From NCBI GenBank assembly GCA_039985655.1, contig JBDWSF010000018.1, forward strand, positions 62,001-126,000: 64,000 nucleotides of DNA, given 5' to 3'. This stretch comes from Postechiella sp039985655 (GTDB lineage Bacteria > Bacteroidota > Bacteroidia > Flavobacteriales > Flavobacteriaceae). Under the pieces are notes generated by a model, which saw only the letters and a program-made list of their open reading frames with translations, was not told where the DNA came from and made no database searches. Below are positions 63,574 to 64,000 of the stretch, piece after piece. Both the position numbers and the translations under genes were made by a program. The stretch's first letter is position 1. The number at the start of each line of letters is the position of its first letter.

Positions 63574-64000
63574 ATGAAAAATATAAAAAATAATTGTTTA
63601 AGAATATTAATATGTGTTTTAGTGTGTAATTCATTATATGCACAAGAGCGAACAAAACCAAATATTATTTACATTTTAGCTGATGACTTGGGAATTGGTG
63701 ACTTAAGCTTTTATAATGAGAATAGTAAAATTAAAACACCAAATCTAGACTTAATGGGGGCTCAAGGTATGAAATTTACAGATGCCCATACCTCTTCGGC
63801 GGTTTGTACTCCAACAAGATATGGTATTCTAACAGGGAGATATAATTGGAGGACACCTTTAAAAAGTTTTGTTACTTGGGGTAATTCGCCAACTTTAATT
63901 AAAAAAGGACGTTTAACGGTTGCACAAATGCTTAAAAATGAAGGGTATAAAACCGCAAGTATTGGGAAATGGCATTTAGGATTTAATTGGGCTATGAAAG
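63574..64000 (+). CDS. S1 family sulfatase, N-terminal part (partial)
   Basis: The first 142 codons are present; the gene runs past the window. A signal peptide (about 1-24, ending LYAQ) is followed by the metal pair D37-D38 in LADDLGIGD and the maturation motif C78-T-P-T-R82. KWHLGFNW follows near the window end. The TSSAVCTPTRYGILTGRYNW stretch is identical to the sulfatase at 25692, marking them as paralogues; this copy lacks the lipobox. Confidence 0.9.
   Translation, partial: MKNIKNNCLRILICVLVCNSLYAQERTKPNIIYILADDLGIGDLSFYNENSKIKTPNLDLMGAQGMKFTDAHTSSAVCTPTRYGILTGRYNWRTPLKSFVTWGNSPTLIKKGRLTVAQMLKNEGYKTASIGKWHLGFNWAMK

Noticed and set aside
1..64000. CRISPR array, tRNA, rRNA or a known defence system
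   Set aside because: No regularly spaced repeats, cloverleaf-like genes or defence proteins were recognised on either strand.

Overview
The window is a dense polysaccharide-utilisation region from a marine Bacteroidota bacterium, most likely a member of the Flavobacteriaceae. The evidence is the low GC content, two SusC/SusD pairs, a one-protein hybrid two-component regulator (HTCS), many lipoprotein signal peptides, the absence of Shine-Dalgarno-type starts and occasional TAnnTTTG promoter elements. No tRNA, rRNA, CRISPR array, transposase or integrase was recognised.

Layout. (1) 1-5.8 kb: tail of a GH3 glycosidase, a ROK regulator, an S1 sulfatase and, convergent to it, a GH78-type rhamnosidase. 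(2) 6.1-15.3 kb: one rightward run of sulfatase, GH2, GH95 and GH95, closed by a strong terminator. (3) 15.4-19.7 kb: two decayed signal-peptide gene starts, then a block of visibly higher GC with a histidine-phosphatase-like protein, a divergent GH95-like protein and small orphan ORFs. This looks like imported DNA. (4) 19.8-33.0 kb: esterase, PQQ-type propeller, an unrecognised 878-residue exoprotein, two sulfatases, an S51 peptidase, a DUF1080 protein and two ThuA-like proteins. (5) 33.5-43.7 kb: GH29, SusC, SusD and a large FG-GAP/UnbV lipoprotein. (6) 44-56.6 kb, leftward: SusC, SusD, GH29, a hypothetical TIM-barrel glycosidase and, as a separate unit, the HTCS. (7) 56.9-64 kb, rightward and divergent from (6): GH29, a paralogue of the TIM-barrel protein, sulfatase, GH29 and a sulfatase cut by the window end.

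How it works together (inference). Four GH29, two canonical GH95 and six S1 sulfatases point to a sulfated, fucose-rich glycan such as algal fucoidan or another sulfated fucan. GH2, GH78 and GH3 would remove galactose, rhamnose-like and beta-linked side sugars. The two SusC/D pairs import oligosaccharides, sulfatases and exo-enzymes trim them in the periplasm or at the surface, and the HTCS senses a breakdown product and switches the locus on. No canonical endo-fucanase was recognised. The two paralogous TIM-barrel proteins (48.5 and 58.5 kb) and the 878-residue exoprotein (23.0 kb) are therefore the best candidates for new activities. No cytoplasmic fucose catabolism genes and no sulfatase-maturating enzyme lie in this window.
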